From Daphnia pulex (Eukaryota > Arthropoda > Branchiopoda > Diplostraca > Daphniidae), in contig NC_060020.1 in assembly GCF_021134715.1 (NCBI RefSeq), forward strand, positions 5,518,001 to 5,582,000: a stretch of DNA of 64,000 bases. The letters are read 5' to 3'. Positions 44,974 to 59,089 of the stretch are shown in pieces (positions within the stretch are counted from its first letter, which is position 1; each line of letters opens with the position of its first letter). The translations under genes were made by a program, and so were the position numbers. A model generated the notes under the pieces. It made no database searches, had not been told where the DNA came from, and worked only from the letters and a program-made list of their open reading frames with translations.

Positions 44974-47210
44974 CATATATATACACCAGCACTCGCCCCT
45001 TCTCTGTCACTACCTATCTATTTTGGCCTATCGTCTGGTTACGCTTCGCCGACTTGGCTCAAATCGTGTCTCAAATGCCCAACCACCACCACCAGCACCT
45101 TGGCTTTGCTAACGTTCGAAAACAAAAAAAATGATTTCTCCTCTAGTCTCTCGTCTCTCTCTCTCCTCTGACACGAAACACAAGTGATATTGTTTCCGTT
45201 TGACCAGAATTGACTGTCTCTGCCGCGCGTGTAATCCATAACGCCGTCATATTTCGGTTCGAAGAATGAGCGAAATAACTTGCCAGCGAAAATGAGACTT
45301 CCCATAATAAAAACCGGACGGCGATATGTACCAGCGAGCGAGTCAATAATACGTGCAGCAAATAAAAAAACATACAAATTCTTCTGGAAATTCTCCGATA
45401 ATAATTCAACGAATATTCGTTGGTGGATGTCAACGAAACTCGATGCTCCGGATATGGTTTCTTTCTTTGACCAGAGTGGAAAGGAAAGAAAATTCCCACC
45501 CACCCACACCAGCAAACCATATCAACCCGATATCTTCCAACTAAATATCGAACTGTGGATGCGTTTTGAATCCATGTTTATGATTGGTTGACGTGACAAC
45601 ACAGCAGCACCTTATGTGGCCACCCACTTCCCTCGCCACCACCTCCTTTGCGTACATACGATCTATCCCAAAAGGAGAGAAGAGGAAAAAGATTCCGCCG
45701 AACGGAAATGATGCTGTTCTCCATAACCGGACAGGAATCACGCACGTAGGTGTTGTACGTGTGATATCGGTCATCCCCGTCCGTCTCCGGCTGGACACAC
45801 ACTATACCTATACGTCTTGAAAATAATCTATACATATACGTATGTATGTATGTGTAGAGTTTAGTTTTGATTGCGTCCAGAGTTTGGTTATTATCATTGA
45901 TCGAGTGGCACGCAAGTTTCACGTTGTGTTTTGGGTGTCGCATCCGCCGTCGCTTCTTCCGTCCGAACCCCCCAAAAAGAAAAAACAAAAATAAAAAGTC
46001 TTGTAGAATAGATCAATCCATCATGTGATATAAAGTCTGAAGAAGGACCGTGTTAGTACCGGATACTTCCTCCCGAGCTTTGGTGGCGCGCCATTCACGC
46101 CATTCACCCAATCCTTCGATACTGGTGGCCGGTGATGTGGCCTGTTATTCAACGCGTGTGCTGCGCTTTTGCCTTTTTCCCCGTCTACGTGTGTAATGTC
46201 TGAGGAGGCGATAGCAGCGGTCACCGGTCTCCTTCTTCACAGAAAGGCATCAGCAGAGAGAAGGAAATAAGACAAGAAGACGGCGGACGAATAACCACCA
46301 ACTCGCCATCCGGAAAGAGTAATCCTACTTTTCCTTCGATTTCCAACTAGTTTGAAATTTCTCAATCTCTCAAGTTGTCGGCGCGGCTAATAATTGATCA
46401 TCCGACCGCTGCTGTTGGTCGACCACGCCCCGCCAAAAATCCTGTCGGCACATTTCTTATTCAATCGCAATCGTTTCTCTTCCGATACGGATCAAGTTCT
46501 TTTTAAAAATAAAAGGAAAAGAATCAAAGCTTTTTTCCTTTTTTCTCATATAATTCAATTGGTTTGTTTGTCTGTTTGAAAGAGAGATACTTTCTGTGCC
46601 GCCCTGTAACTACATATAGTATAGTATATAGCCACTAAAAGAAGATTCAATTAAAGAATAGGAAAGCCGGTCAATTTACTAGCTAGAGCTCTCTCAGTGT
46701 ACGTACTATACTCCCGTAGAGTGTAGAGGGACTACTGTGCTGAGGGGGGGACGTGACACAATCACACGGGGGTGGTCCCCTCTGTGCATTTCTATTCTTT
46801 TACACTCTACATGTCCGACCACTTGGTTCGTTTTCGTCAGTCAACACAATAGAACCACCGAGGCTTTATTTTTATTTTTTTTTGTCTTTTTTTCTTTTGC
46901 TGCTGCTGCTGCTGCTGCAACTGCTTTTGAGTGGTATAACGTCTCCATGACAACCTCCCACGGTCATATCGATTAGAATTAGTCGTCCGCTTTTTGGTCC
47001 CGCTCCTGTCCCTTTTTTCTTTTTATTGCCTTTTCATTTCGACCGGGGCACAATACGTCTGTGTGTGTGTGTATAGTACTCTTCATGTAAATGATGATTA
47101 GGATAACAAAAAAATAAAAAATACGGGGTACAGCGGTTGGGTTGGTGTATAGAAGAGGAGGGGGAGGTTAACACACACGACTGCACTTGATGGATGAGTG
47201 AACCTCTGAC

Positions 47211-47225
47211 GATGGCGCCCCCTGT
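47211..47225 (-). promoter_or_regulatory. CTCF-like core, isolated
   Basis: Minus strand reads ACAGGGGGCGCCATC, close to the known animal CTCF core AGGGGGCGC. It lies in the middle of the gene-free interval. Identification rests on motif similarity only. Confidence 0.3.
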
Positions 47226-48440
47226 TTTCCCTATTTCTATTTTGTTTTTTTATTATTATTATTTATTACTATTGCGTCATTTACGGGGGTTTGTAGGTAA
47301 GAGAAGAAAGGATTGCCTGTTGTCACTCGAAATTATTAATTGAACGCCACCATTTTTTTTAAATATTTTTAATTTAATCAAATGAAATTAAAAAAATTGC
47401 GAAAAATCCCGAAAAAAGTTCAGGTGGATTCGTCGAGCAAACGATTTTTGATTGGGTTAGTTTGCGTGAAACGCGTGTTGTCGCCCAAAACGGCTGAATG
47501 GACGGGTTGTGGGAGGTGAGGTGAGGTGGTGGTGGGGTGCTGGGAGCGTGTTTCTTGGAACGAGGAGGAGGAGGACACACGACTGGAACTGAAAAGTTTT
47601 TGAACGTTCATTAACCGATACGAGTTTTAAAGGGCAGGGGTGTGTGTGCGCGCGCGAGCGGGTGAGAAATAGACGGCACTATTTCAGGTATGCGGCGGGA
47701 GAGAGAGACGGGCGAAAAGGGAGAGTCGACGATCCTTATTGTGAACGTTATTCAAACGAGGCGCGACAAGACGACACAGGGCAGGCGCTCCTCCCTCCCT
47801 TCCCGTGCAGCTCCTTCATTCCGTCAGGAGCCAAAAAGGAGGCAAAGAAAATGAAGCACACACGTTGCATAGACGCCCAGCAGCAGCAGCAGCAGGAGCC
47901 CGAGAAGAAAAAGTGACTTGTGCATCTATACTCGATAGACTGGGCTAATGGTTTTTCGCCCTCAGCGGCTAATGAGCTGCTCTGACATTCCCTCTTCTTC
48001 TTCTTCTTTTCTCCGTCTGTCCGTTATTCCGTCTGCTGTCTCTCTTTCCTCCTGCTGCTGATCCTTTATTTCGACTCCTGCGCCTTCGTCCGCCCGTCGC
48101 CCGACCGTCTTCTTGTTTTGTTCCCCTCAACATCAGCCACGCGCTTTCGACTCCCACGACAGCACGAACGCCAGTCTCATGCAGCCCATCAAGACGAAGA
48201 GAGTCATGCCGAATTCCAGACGATTTGCTCGGCCACATTACTGGTGGAACACGACGACGACGACAACAACAACAGACGCGGCCAAGAATGGAACGTACAA
48301 ACGTACAAACTATATACGCGCCCACAAAAACACGAATCGGAAACAAATTTAGCGCCCACCCACACACAGCCAGCAGCAGCAGCCTTTTAGTATACATATA
48401 TTATTTCCCTGTATACTAAATAGTGTAAACGTTCATTTGA

Positions 48441-48471
48441 AAAAAACAAACAAACAAACAAACAAACAAAC
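48441..48471. repeat. (AAAC)n microsatellite
   Basis: About seven AAAC/CAAA tetranucleotide units in noncoding sequence. Confidence 0.9.
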
Positions 48472-51400
48472 GATTTCGAGCGGCTTTTGTTGTTTTGTTT
48501 GAAATAAATCCCGGGGATATCAAGAATAGTTGGCGTCGTGTATAATTTACAATAATTTAGACACACGTTTTCTATGACCGCTAGCCCTTTTTTTCTTTTT
48601 TTTTACTTGATTTTAATTTTAAACCTTTTCTCTCTGGAGAACTGCTGGGGAAGAAGTAGAAGAAGAAAAAGAGAAACTTATGGGCGGCTGAGAAAGGAGC
48701 GCCATATCAGCAGCAGCAGCAGCTGTGAGTCGTTGCATAACGCGGGGCCATAAATCCGCCAAGACACACGAGAACCCATAACCTTCAACACCACCGCCAG
48801 CCGCATATTAACTGGGCTGGCGGTCGTCTTGATTTTTTAACATTTTTCCGCCCCACACACACACAAACAACAAAATTCCCAATCATTGACTCGAGAAATG
48901 AATGAATTTGCGTTTTACCTGCTGATGATTGTCTCCGCTGAAGATGAATGAATAATCCACTTGTTTTGCAGGTTCCAAGCTCAGACGAATATGTGCGGAA
49001 CCACACGCGCACTCTTCAAATTTTTGTTCTTTGCCGGTTCAATTTCAAAAACGAATGTGTGTATTCTTCCGGCGCGATGATGCACAGGGTTTTTTCTTTC
49101 CTTTTGAACGGCGCGGGCTTTTCAAAATCAAAAATTTCGCAGGCACAAAAATGGAAAGTTTTTTTTACTATTTAGTCTCAATATGATATGGAAATCTAAT
49201 TTTCTGCTTGCTGCTGCTTGCTCGCTCGACGCTTTCTTTCTTTCGAGTTGTGTGTATGGTTCGTGCCCGGCTGCTCGGTGCCGACTGACGTGATGACGCT
49301 CAGGCAATCGACGCTTGACTGGATGTGGCCCGGTCGAGAGCCGGGGACGGGCGAGAAAGGAAGGAAGGAGGAGGCAAATGGGGCAGGGGGGTGGGTGGGG
49401 TAGTTGTAGTGGTGGTGGTAGTGGTAAGTATACAGTGTGTAGTAGTAGTAAAAACCAGCAACGGTGTATAGGTATATCAAAATAAAAAAGGATACGGAGG
49501 AGAAGGCCGACATCGAAGTAAAAAGCTTTGCGAGATAATGGCAGAAATAAAAAATGCCGAGACTATCCGATCCATCTCCAAATATTTGGCTCCGCTCAGA
49601 CATTTATTCTACATTTTATATCCGTTTGAATGTTTTGGGTCCCCCTTTCTTTTTATTTCTTTCTTTTTTCATTATTAGGTTCGATAATTGGTGACTTTGT
49701 TGAGTCAGCAGAAGCTCAACTGCTGCAGCCGAACCCACACATGGAGAACATATACAAACAGGAGGGGGGTCGCAAGTCCGCCCTCTCAACTGTGGGCGGT
49801 TAAGCCAATGTGTATTAGTCAAGTCGTCCATTATTCAACAACAACAACATACAAAAAAAAAAAAGCCGGTCGACATCAAAGTCGGATAGATCTAACCCAA
49901 GTACTCTGGCTAGTACACAGTCCCTGGGAGTGTATATATCGTGCATGCATAAATATACTCCAACGCTTATTCTATATCTACAGCCGCGACAAATCTATAT
50001 ATGACTTTAATATAGTTATGGTCGGTTTGGTATTTGTGTACATATGTTGAAAGTGGACAGCGTCACTGACCTTTTGGTCTTGTTCGTTTGTTATCTTCTC
50101 TGGCTCGTTGGGGTCTCTAATGAATTAGATCGCCGTCGCGGCGGTCCCTGTTGTACACGGGAGACGATATCAGGTGACGGCGGACGCGATCCAGCTCAAC
50201 GAGAGTGCGCCAGTAAGAGTTTCGGACACCTTATCGTATGCGTAAAATTGTATACCATACCATATCGCCAGCAGAGTGCTGGATATAATGACTGTTCTCT
50301 CTCTCTCTCTGGCTTGGGCGTGTGTCAAACACAAACGGAATGACGTCAGCGCAGCTCTGGCTCTGCTCTGCAACGTATCGATTTTAATTTTTTGATGGGC
50401 GAGAGATCGAACCCGATCGAACTTGATGCCCAGAGCACACAGCACACATTGTGTGAGTACTTTGGCCTTAGAAGAAGAAGAAGAATGGAACCTGCCGTCC
50501 AATTCAAAACCTTTTGTCGCGTCTCTTCTTCCATTTCCGTCGATTATCAGCTCGTCTGTCGACATTTTCTCATTACGACTCGGAGAGAGAGAGAGAAATG
50601 GCACACGTTGTTGAACGGGCGGGGGTTTGAAACAAAGGAGAAAAAAGTTGATCGACTCCATTCGGATTTTATGGTTTTATGAGCGTCGTTAAAGGAAAAA
50701 TTGAAAAAGACATGAAAGGCTTTCCGCGTTGTTACCGTTATGTAGGCTGTAACCACTTGGACTAGTATGTGAAAAATGATGAAATGTAGGCAACATCAAA
50801 TAAGGTGTAGCCCTTAGCTCAACTCTCGTCGTTCCCCGTTACTTTATTTGTGATGATAAGATTGGTGTCCACTTCCGACAGATTTCACTTATCTCTTTCT
50901 CGGAGCTCGTCTAGCACTAGCAGCGAGTTCCAGTTACAATAACAAAAGACAGAAAGCGAAAACCCGCTGTTTCATCTTTTGTTTTTCGTTTTCTACGAAT
51001 CTGAAAACTGCGGACCCGATTCCGGAAGTTTCAAAAAAAGGAAATAAATAAATAACAGGAATCCAATGAGCGTACAAATAATTCGGCTGAAGGAGGAAAC
51101 GGAACTAGAAAATTGTGTTTAAAAATCTTTCGGAAAACAGGAAGGAATCCAGCCGATGAGAAATGATTTCTAACCTGAAGGACCAGGTGTTCTGGATCCA
51201 AGTTCCGACGGTCCAGCAAACAGGACGATATGTAGACGCGTGCCCATAAGTTTCCAAAAAAGGGGAGGAAAGTTGATTTAAGGTACAACTCTACATGAGA
51301 GAGAGAGGGGGGAGGGAGATAGGGCGGATGTTCTATTTTTCATTGTCCGATCCAGCATCACTTCCGCTAGCAATATTCACTCGAATTCCGCTTGAATATG

Positions 51401-53210
51401 CTCCGTTCCGTTTCAACACGCTGCTGCCAAGAACAGGCTTCCGCTATGTATGGCAGTTCCGAGCATAACCATTTTTTCCTTCCATCTTGTAATCGATTAC
51501 GAGGAATGAAGAGTTTGCCCCTCGTTATCTCTCGAATCGGAACAAGCAAAAAAAAAATATATATGTTCCGGTCTAAGGAAAACGTCATTTATGGCACAGA
51601 CTATCTAATAATGAAAATGTACTATGGGCTCTAGAACTCTCTCCATGATGAAATCATCACCTGGGGAGAAAGTCTAGTCTAGCTCCTATTTTTTTGTGAA
51701 GTCTATAACTTGTTTGTTCGCCCAGCCGTCGAATGACAGTTATACATAGGCCTAGTATATGTACAAACACAGATAGGAAAGTAGGCAAAAGATGCATATG
51801 TTTCCCCCCTTTTTTGTGTGTGTTGTTCCACCCTACCTTCCGTGGATGGAGGGAGTGGGGGGTCTGGGCACCGCGAAATTGGTTCATGTCGGTTTTAAGT
51901 TTCCACCAATTTTGGTTAAAATGTGAACAAAATAGACAGACAGACAAGGCAGGTTATATGCACTATAGAGAAATGAGATATAGCTGAAAAATTGGCCCGG
52001 TGTGGTCGGGATGAGGTTAATCATGTGGGCAGGTGACAACTAGTCGAATAGAGTGCTTGTTGTATGGTACCACAATCGGTTATTTCTGGCTCGCTAGTAC
52101 AACTGTTGAGGTTAAGGGTTTTCAACCCGACAATTGCTAAGACCTACCTGAGGATACCAGAGGCCTCAAAGGGTGAGAGGGTCCAATCGATCCATCCGGG
52201 ACTTTCCGTTTAAAAAACAGAAGCAGTTTGTACACGTGCTCTTTTTCGCAACTACAATTCCAGGATCCCCCCCCCCCCTCCCCCTGCTCAAATGCGATTC
52301 AAAGAAATTTCTGCTCCATCAGGAAGGAACGCAACTTGAGCCGAGCAGAAGCTTCTGGGTGTTTCGAAACGAGGCGCCATTTTGTGGTATTAGGTGATTA
52401 ATCCCGAGCAGTTGGAAATACTTGAAAGCGATCCAGTATGTGTGTGTACTTGATATAGATTTGTCCCGAGCCTTGTCATTATTTTTTCCCCCACTTTTTT
52501 TCCTTTTTCATAAGAGGGGGAGTTCGACCCACCTGGCAAGCACACGCTGACCACATGTTTCCTCCATAAAGCAGGTGCGCAACTCTCTCTCTCTCCCCCA
52601 CACACACACTCGGGGGAAAAATAAAAAGAATAAAGTTTTGGTGAAACACTTCCACTATTCACCCCCACCGTGAGTGTAGTAGCTACGCTAGGGTGGGTGA
52701 ACGGTTTCTGCAATAACCTAACCAATGGACAGGTGTGGGCATATCAAGAGCATGAAAAGGGAGTGAGGCATGAAACGACGAACTAGTGAAGGATTAATCC
52801 AAAACATTATGGAAGTTCTGCTCGGCATCCGGTTTTAATTGAACGCGTTCCCTAACCGAGGGGAAAGTAAGGAAAAAAAAAACATTTCTCTGTCAAAGGG
52901 GTCGTTTTGTTGGAAAGGGGAGACACCGTGATAATCCGATCGCCTTTCACCTCTTGTAGCGTTTCATTCGACTTATTTCTACCGACGACCGTGAAATGAA
53001 GGATACAAAAAATACATACAGTATTGGTCATTTTTCTACAAACAGACGTTGCCCTATATTATCTTCGTCGTCACGATGAGTCATAAAGGTACAAGACACG
53101 GTCAAGACAAAATGGGAAAAAGTTGGACGGAATATGTAATTCAGACTTGTCAATAGACTTGTAAAAATGCTCACAGTTGCATCATTTCAGATCATTTTTA
53201 AGGAGGTAAG

Positions 53211-53824
53211 TTAAAATAGCAACCAACTGGAAGTGTAGGCAACTACTGACATGATAACCATCATGGCTGATACTCCAGGTTTGCTCACAGAGTTGCAAAA
53301 TTGGTCGAAATCACAGAAGCAAAATGTTGTGTTGTCGTAATAGTTCCTACAGTGAGGGGGTATTATTAGTTTCAACAGTCACATCAGAAATTGTGGATCT
53401 ATTTCATTACCTCTTGATGTCTAATTCATCAATGTCATTGAAAACATATTGTGCTAGCCTGATATCTCTGGCTGCTGGACGGCATCCTTCGTAAATATCA
53501 GCAGGAATGTCTCTTCTAATGCCCTTGATGGAACTGAGGCAATCACGAGTGATGATTTCTTCTGCTCCCTTCTTCTCTACAATTTTGACGCATTTATCGT
53601 TCGGGTCTGGACAGGTGTATGACCAATGCCACCTCCAATCAAAGTTCTTTCCACAGCCAGGGTGTGTACTGACACATTTGTAACACCACAATCCCACACC
53701 TTGGGCTTGAACTGAACAAACTAAAATGGTTAGATACAAAACGCAGATACCAATATTTTGAATAATTCAACTTACATGTCGATAAACCGATCACAAGGCA
53801 ATATAAAAGGAAAACAATTCGCAT
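53211..53824 (-). CDS. Ly6/uPAR three-finger protein with GPI-anchor signal
   Basis: Three exons (53776-53824, 53411-53720, 53211-53346) give 164 residues in frame. The start ATG (53822-53824) begins a signal peptide, MRIVFLLYCLVIGLST. The mature part opens with LWCYKCVS and contains ten or so cysteines in the Ly6/uPAR spacing, including GCGKNFDW, TCPDPNDKCVKI and the terminal FCFCDFDQFCN motif. It ends in a hydrophobic stretch (MMVIMSVVAYTSSWLLF) expected to be replaced by a GPI anchor. Insect relatives of this type (quiver/sleepless, crooked, retroactive group) act at the cell surface or in septate-junction and cuticle assembly; I cannot decide which subfamily this is. CTCF-like words lie 80-125 bp upstream of the start. 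Confidence 0.9.
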
Positions 53825-56800
53825 TTTGATCAAAGGAATATGTTGGGAAAACTTGAAAACAAAACGTTAAAAAACATCAAGGGCGTCGTCTAGATATTCT
53901 CACAGCCATCTAGCGGTGATTGAACATACTAATATCTTCGCCATCTATGATTCGGAGTTTGAAACAAAAAGTAATTGAATTTAACACAAAATGTTTTTAC
54001 AAATCCATTGTCATTTTTTTAGTAACCACAATCATATAAAAATTATAAATGTCTTGAATAAACAAAGATGTATCAGTTAAAATTAAAATAATTTTTAGAA
54101 GTCGTTTCCTGTTGCGTAGCGTCACCTAGTAGTCGAACGATAAACTACAAACACATCTAACTGCGCCTTCTGAAAAAAAAGTTATAATGAAAAAATGGTC
54201 TCCAGAGACTAGAGTAAATTTTTTATTAAATCTGAAAGCCTCTTTGCTTGAAATAGACCGAAGATTATGCTTTGATTTACTAAAATTAAAAAAGAGCTTT
54301 ATTTGCGAAATGCCTGCTTTGTATGCGTATAGTGTAGAAACATACCCTTATTTCATCACGAGCTTAAATATTTATATTCATTGCACCACATTCGGGAGGA
54401 AAAGTATGAAGAAATAAAAATACCGGTCAGTTCAACATCTGAAGCTCTACATTTCGTCCCATTGCTTCATTTGCCTCAAAGAAAATTTCATCTATTGATT
54501 AATCGATCGCTTAAGCAGAGAAATTAAATACACGTCTAAGATGTATTCCAATTGGAAAACAACAAATTAATTTCAGATGTTGAAGCTTTACAAAGTAGGG
54601 AATATCAGAAATCGATAACGTGTAATGCTTGGAATTGTTGTGTGCACACAGCACTCGTTCTCTGGTAGGTTTGGGTGGAAAAATAGGGAATACTGTCGAG
54701 AGGATACCTGGCAGTATAGTCCCTGAAGGCAGACAGGCATAGTTAAGAATTCAAAGTACTATGATATTGCTAGACAAAGGGCAATACTGGGATGTAGGTA
54801 GAGGGGAAAAATGTAAATTCCGAGAATAACGAACCACATGAAACTGAATAGCTAGCGGAAAGATAAAAATCGATCTGTCCGTACACCTTTCATGTTGGTC
54901 CATGTTTTTTTCTGTATAAGATCTAATCTGTTGTTGGTACAAAATAGGTAAAATATATACACACATATATACAAAGCTGCATCTGAATCCATCTTCTCCC
55001 ACAGCTTTCCCAGAGAGGATAGGTGGCGCTGACCTCAATCTCATGCGTAAGCTTAAACCGTAAACTAAAAATTTTCCCGGCAACAGTATACAGTTACAAT
55101 CACGTCATTATGAAGACGAGCTCAAGTTCATCACCTCCGATGATGTACGACTACTCGGAAAGAACTACTGCGAGAATTCTTCCAAATTGCGGCTTCAAAA
55201 CCAAATGATAACCTTTGGCGGATCAAACAATCAATTACGCCGTATTGTATAGCGCTCGATTTCTGTGAATGCCTAAATCCACGGTGAAGAATTTATTGAA
55301 AACGAGACTATTTACGAGGGGATCAAGGTTATAAAAATTCACATTTTAGAGTCAGTGGAATCAAAGCCCATCGCAGCGATGGGACTTTTGGGTCGCGTCT
55401 TCTCCAATCAATACAGGCACGTGTAAAGTTCCTCCCTCGTGATCACAGTCGAGGTTAGCCTATTAATTTCATGCCCGTTTTATCGTTTCATTTGTTACAA
55501 GGATCACGACATTTCGTCGAGGTTGTAGTTCAACACTTAAGGGTTTTAAAGTATCTTGAAATAATAATCCATGTATTTTACTTGACGAATGACGTTTGGG
55601 AATCTGCGTGTAAAATCGATAATACCGGACAAGATAAGCTAACACATAAATCTCGATCTAGATAAGTATAATTTGAAAGTTATTGTTTGATTATATTTTT
55701 TTCCCGCGTGAATATTTTAAGCTTTGCATAAGCATTATCTTGGTTGTCGTTTTTCTTTTTACCTGATAGTGAGTGTTTCAGTTTTAAAAAAGCTTGGAAA
55801 ATAAATAGGGCATTTAATTAATCCGTAAAACCTTCCTCAGATTCATTAAAGCAAATGATAACGGATAGGAGGAAGCCTTAATTGTAGTTTAGATATATAA
55901 TCCTTTGCATCAACCGCACGGTTGCATATGCAATTATTATTGCTCAAGTCATAAATTTCCTAACGAACTAGAAGTTCTAAATTCTTATTTCTCGCACTGT
56001 TATCTAAGCTTCTACAGAATGCATTCAAGCGAACAAGTGAATCGAATAGAGCAATTGCTTTTATTTTCTCTCAAAATGGCCACTGTAAACTTAACAAATG
56101 CTCCGACAGGTATACCGGAAGCAGGTTTTTTTGTCCTGAGCATTTTCGACTTTCACGAATTCCCGCAAGCGATGAAAACCAGAATTTCAACTTCGTCTGT
56201 CTGCCAAGAGATGGAAAACCAATAATAATGTAAGCAGAATATCTGCCTCTTTCTTGCCGGCTAACGACAACGGCATGAAATATACATACACACACATGAT
56301 AAAAAGGGCCCCCTTGAGAGGAATATTATGTTTCATTCCGACCCGTTTTCCCTTCTGAATAATATTCATTTCAGTTCTAAGATTTATAAGAACCGGTAGG
56401 AACAATGTCGTCGGCGAAATTTTTTTGTTCAAGCTACAGGTAACATGAGAATCTATCCCACCACGAATATAACGACTATATTTGTGTATCATGTGACATA
56501 CGTTTTTCAATGTATGCACAAGTGTCACCGAACTTGGCATATTTGTCAAAAGGAATTATACCGGTCGATGTAACAAAATGTAAATATGCAACCATTTCTG
56601 TTGCCAGACATTAATGGCGGCCATAAAACTCGAAAGGCTGTGAATCCAAGCAAATCGCCCAAATCCCGTCAAAGAATCAGTCCAAATGTTATGCTAAAGG
56701 GGTTGCTGCTGCATTATACCAGTTTCTGACTTTCAAATGATATTATAAAGCGACTAAGGAAATTACGCCCCACGTGTTGAACGAGAAAATTGGCAAATTG

Positions 56801-57503
56801 TTGATTGAAATAATCTAAGTTTTGCTGATGAAACAACTCGTTATTTTCGAGAGCTTGTTATTTCAATCACCACTACAACGTATTATTTCTTTTAAATAGT
56901 AATGATTGAGAAATCTTTGCAAAATGGGAAAAAATCGTTTGAGCCTATGAATCAGACAGCGTGTGAAAAACGTGGTCCAGACAGGAAGAGGAAGGGGGAA
57001 AATGGACAGACCGAGAGAAAGAGATGGAGAAAAAGCGCGAAAATTTTCTTTTTTTTTTCAACGGCTTTTCCATCGATTTCATAATCGATCATTACTCACC
57101 TGGCATTCGTTGGTTAATTTTATCTCTGAAATCAAGAACTTTCGATAAAATAAAGATTGAATTTTATGAAAACTAATATTTCATTTTAATTCATGTTGAA
57201 ATTTAGCTTTTACAAGATTATTTTGTGAATTTATCATCATCTGGAGTTGAAAGTAAATCGATTGATTAGAAAAACTCGACTCGACTGTAGCGCCACCAGT
57301 GTTGGCGTCCGCAATTTCCCGGCATTTCGAGATCGAACGTGTGCTCGACAGTCCCTCCACACTCGCGTAGCGCCTTTCGTCAGACGAACAAGTGTGTCCA
57401 CGATTCGTAAACGCTTAACTTACCAGTTTTCATAGCCTCCAAAGCTAGTACACTTTTAAAATCTCTTGTATTTCATCAGCAAGCAGTGTATCTCAAATCT
57501 ACA
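53825..57503. other. AT-rich spacer between the Ly6 gene and the acidic-protein gene
   Basis: Mostly AT-rich sequence without supported coding frames. It holds several CTCF-like words (53904-53918, 53937-53950, 54119-54132, 55019-55034 and 57288-57300). The last is about 210 bp before the start codon of the next gene, in its likely promoter. Confidence 0.5.
53904..53950. promoter_or_regulatory. Paired CTCF-like words upstream of the Ly6 gene
   Basis: GCCATCTAGCGGTG and CGCCATCTATG lie 33 bp apart, just upstream of the minus-strand Ly6 start codon. Their reverse complements contain TAGATGGC. Confidence 0.35.
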
Positions 57504-59089
57504 ATGGCAGACACACACGTTGAAACCAGGTGAGCATTTCTCTTTACTTGTCACATACCGCATGTGCGTTGATTGTTTCTTGTGGCGCGTTCGATGACCG
57601 CGCGCTTGGGAAAAGAGGAAAGTTCGGGAAGGCGGCAAGATGGCGCCGGTGTGTGTGTTGATGGCTGGATGCCGGGCCCGCTTCAGCTACACACTGGTGT
57701 GTCTCTCTGTATGCGTGTGTGTAGGAAGACCAGCTGCGGAGCATGCGTGCTGTCAGCTTTTAACTTTCATCTCCCGTTTGTTCTCTTGCTGAAAGTCGGT
57801 TGATCAAAGTCACACAAGTATTGATTGCTTGTGAACACACACACACGATCATGGGTTTGTCGCTCCCGTCTAAATTCTGTTAATTCAAGTTGCCATTAAA
57901 GTGTCCACGTTTTTTTTTCCTTATTTCTCTGATGAATGCATAATGCCGGTTAGCTTACCGCCAAGTTAGTAGAGGCTCTGGAAAAGAATAGGTGAGGAGG
58001 GTAGGTAAAGAAAAGGGGAGGGGAAAGAAGCTTTTTCACTGGCGGCGATCGTGGGTGCTGTGCGCTTTGAAAATTCGACGGAACAGCCTCGGGCTAAAAA
58101 GTCTCTTGGCTTGGTTCGGTGCTTGCTTGAATGGCTGAATAACTCGGGAAATTCCTCGGATGTCAAGGTTATTGACCGACTCTTCTTTTTATTCGCCTAT
58201 GCGCGTGCGTGTGTGTGTGTAGAGGGAAAAAACATCTGCCGGATTCGAAAATGTACATATAGCGACGCAGCCGGCGCTTTGCTTTGCGAAGGGGACAGAG
58301 TCTTGTTTTCCCGCCAGCTGCCACGTGTGCGACTTTGACAGCGTGTCTCATTTTTCACTTTTTTCTGTCTTTTTATTACAGCAGCGACTTGAACCAGGAT
58401 TCTTTGGATGGTGCCCAGGCTTCCGTCAGCGAAGTTGGATCAGCCGAAGAGTTTGAGAAGGAGAACACTGAAGATACGCCTTCTGGATCTCACGGAGAAG
58501 CCGATGGTAACCAAAGAAAAATTCTAACCACCTACTCATTATGTAAAGTCGTGAAACGCGGTGTGTGGGTCTTTCACGCACTAGCGGTGACGAGACGAAC
58601 CACGAATGTCCTTTCATGACGTCGTTTTTTCTTATTTTACATTTTTCTAATTAAACTTGTCAACTTTTAGGTGATGCAGTTGATGGAACCAATGGCGAAG
58701 AGAGCCGCGAGGCCGAAGATGCTGCCGTTCCCGCAGACGCTACCGCCACTGCTGCCGTGACCGAAAATGGTGCTGCCGACGCCACCGCTGCCGCCACCAC
58801 CGCTGAACCCCACGTCAATGGCAACGGCAAGTGCGACGAGAACGCTGAAGCAGACTGTAAGCTCCATCTTTCATTGACAAATAGAATTATCAATAACCAT
58901 ATTTGCTTTTATGAATGTTTAGCAACGGAAGTTGACGGATCTGCCGCCGAGAAGAGGAAATCGATTGTCGAGACCGAGGCTTTGAGCATTTCGCCCAAGA
59001 AAGCTCGTGTTGAAGGAACTGATGAAGATGTCATTGGAGCTGATGAAGCAGCTCTTCCTACCAACGGAAACCACGAGACAGTCGCGTAA
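57504..59089 (+). CDS. Small acidic, prothymosin-like nuclear protein
   Basis: Four exons (57504-57529, 58382-58506, 58671-58856, 58923-59089) encode 167 residues. The start ATG, in a CTACAATGG context, begins MADTHVETSSDLNQDSLDGA. The protein is rich in Glu, Asp, Ala, Thr and Ser and has no hydrophobic segment. A basic KRK and a SPKKARVE segment in the last third look like a nuclear localisation signal. Composition and layout resemble prothymosin/parathymosin-type intrinsically disordered chromatin-linked proteins, but no diagnostic motif was seen, so this name is only a description. The 850-bp first intron contains GT runs. AATAAA at 59339-59344 is a likely polyadenylation signal. Confidence 0.8.

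Larger units (their letters stand above)
44050..53210. other. Long gene-free interval rich in simple repeats
   Basis: No supported coding sequence. Dense short runs include CT/TTC (44941-44973), TGC (about 46899-46918), CAG (about 47880-47895), AAAC (48441-48471), CAG near 48708 and CT near 50287, plus many GT/AC runs. It lies upstream of NELL and may hold its promoter and 5' UTR exons. Open frames on both strands are low-complexity or lack splice support. Confidence 0.5.

Noticed and set aside
45039-45515. 158-codon minus-strand open frame
   Set aside because: No recognised domain, a competing frame on the same strand and simple-sequence flanks; looks like a chance frame.
47969-48397. Minus-strand open frame, and in another frame a membrane-like stretch starting MTLFVLMGCMRLAFVLSW
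   Set aside because: The frames are rich in Arg from CAG/GAC repeats, or closed by nearby stops. No splice signals join them to another exon.
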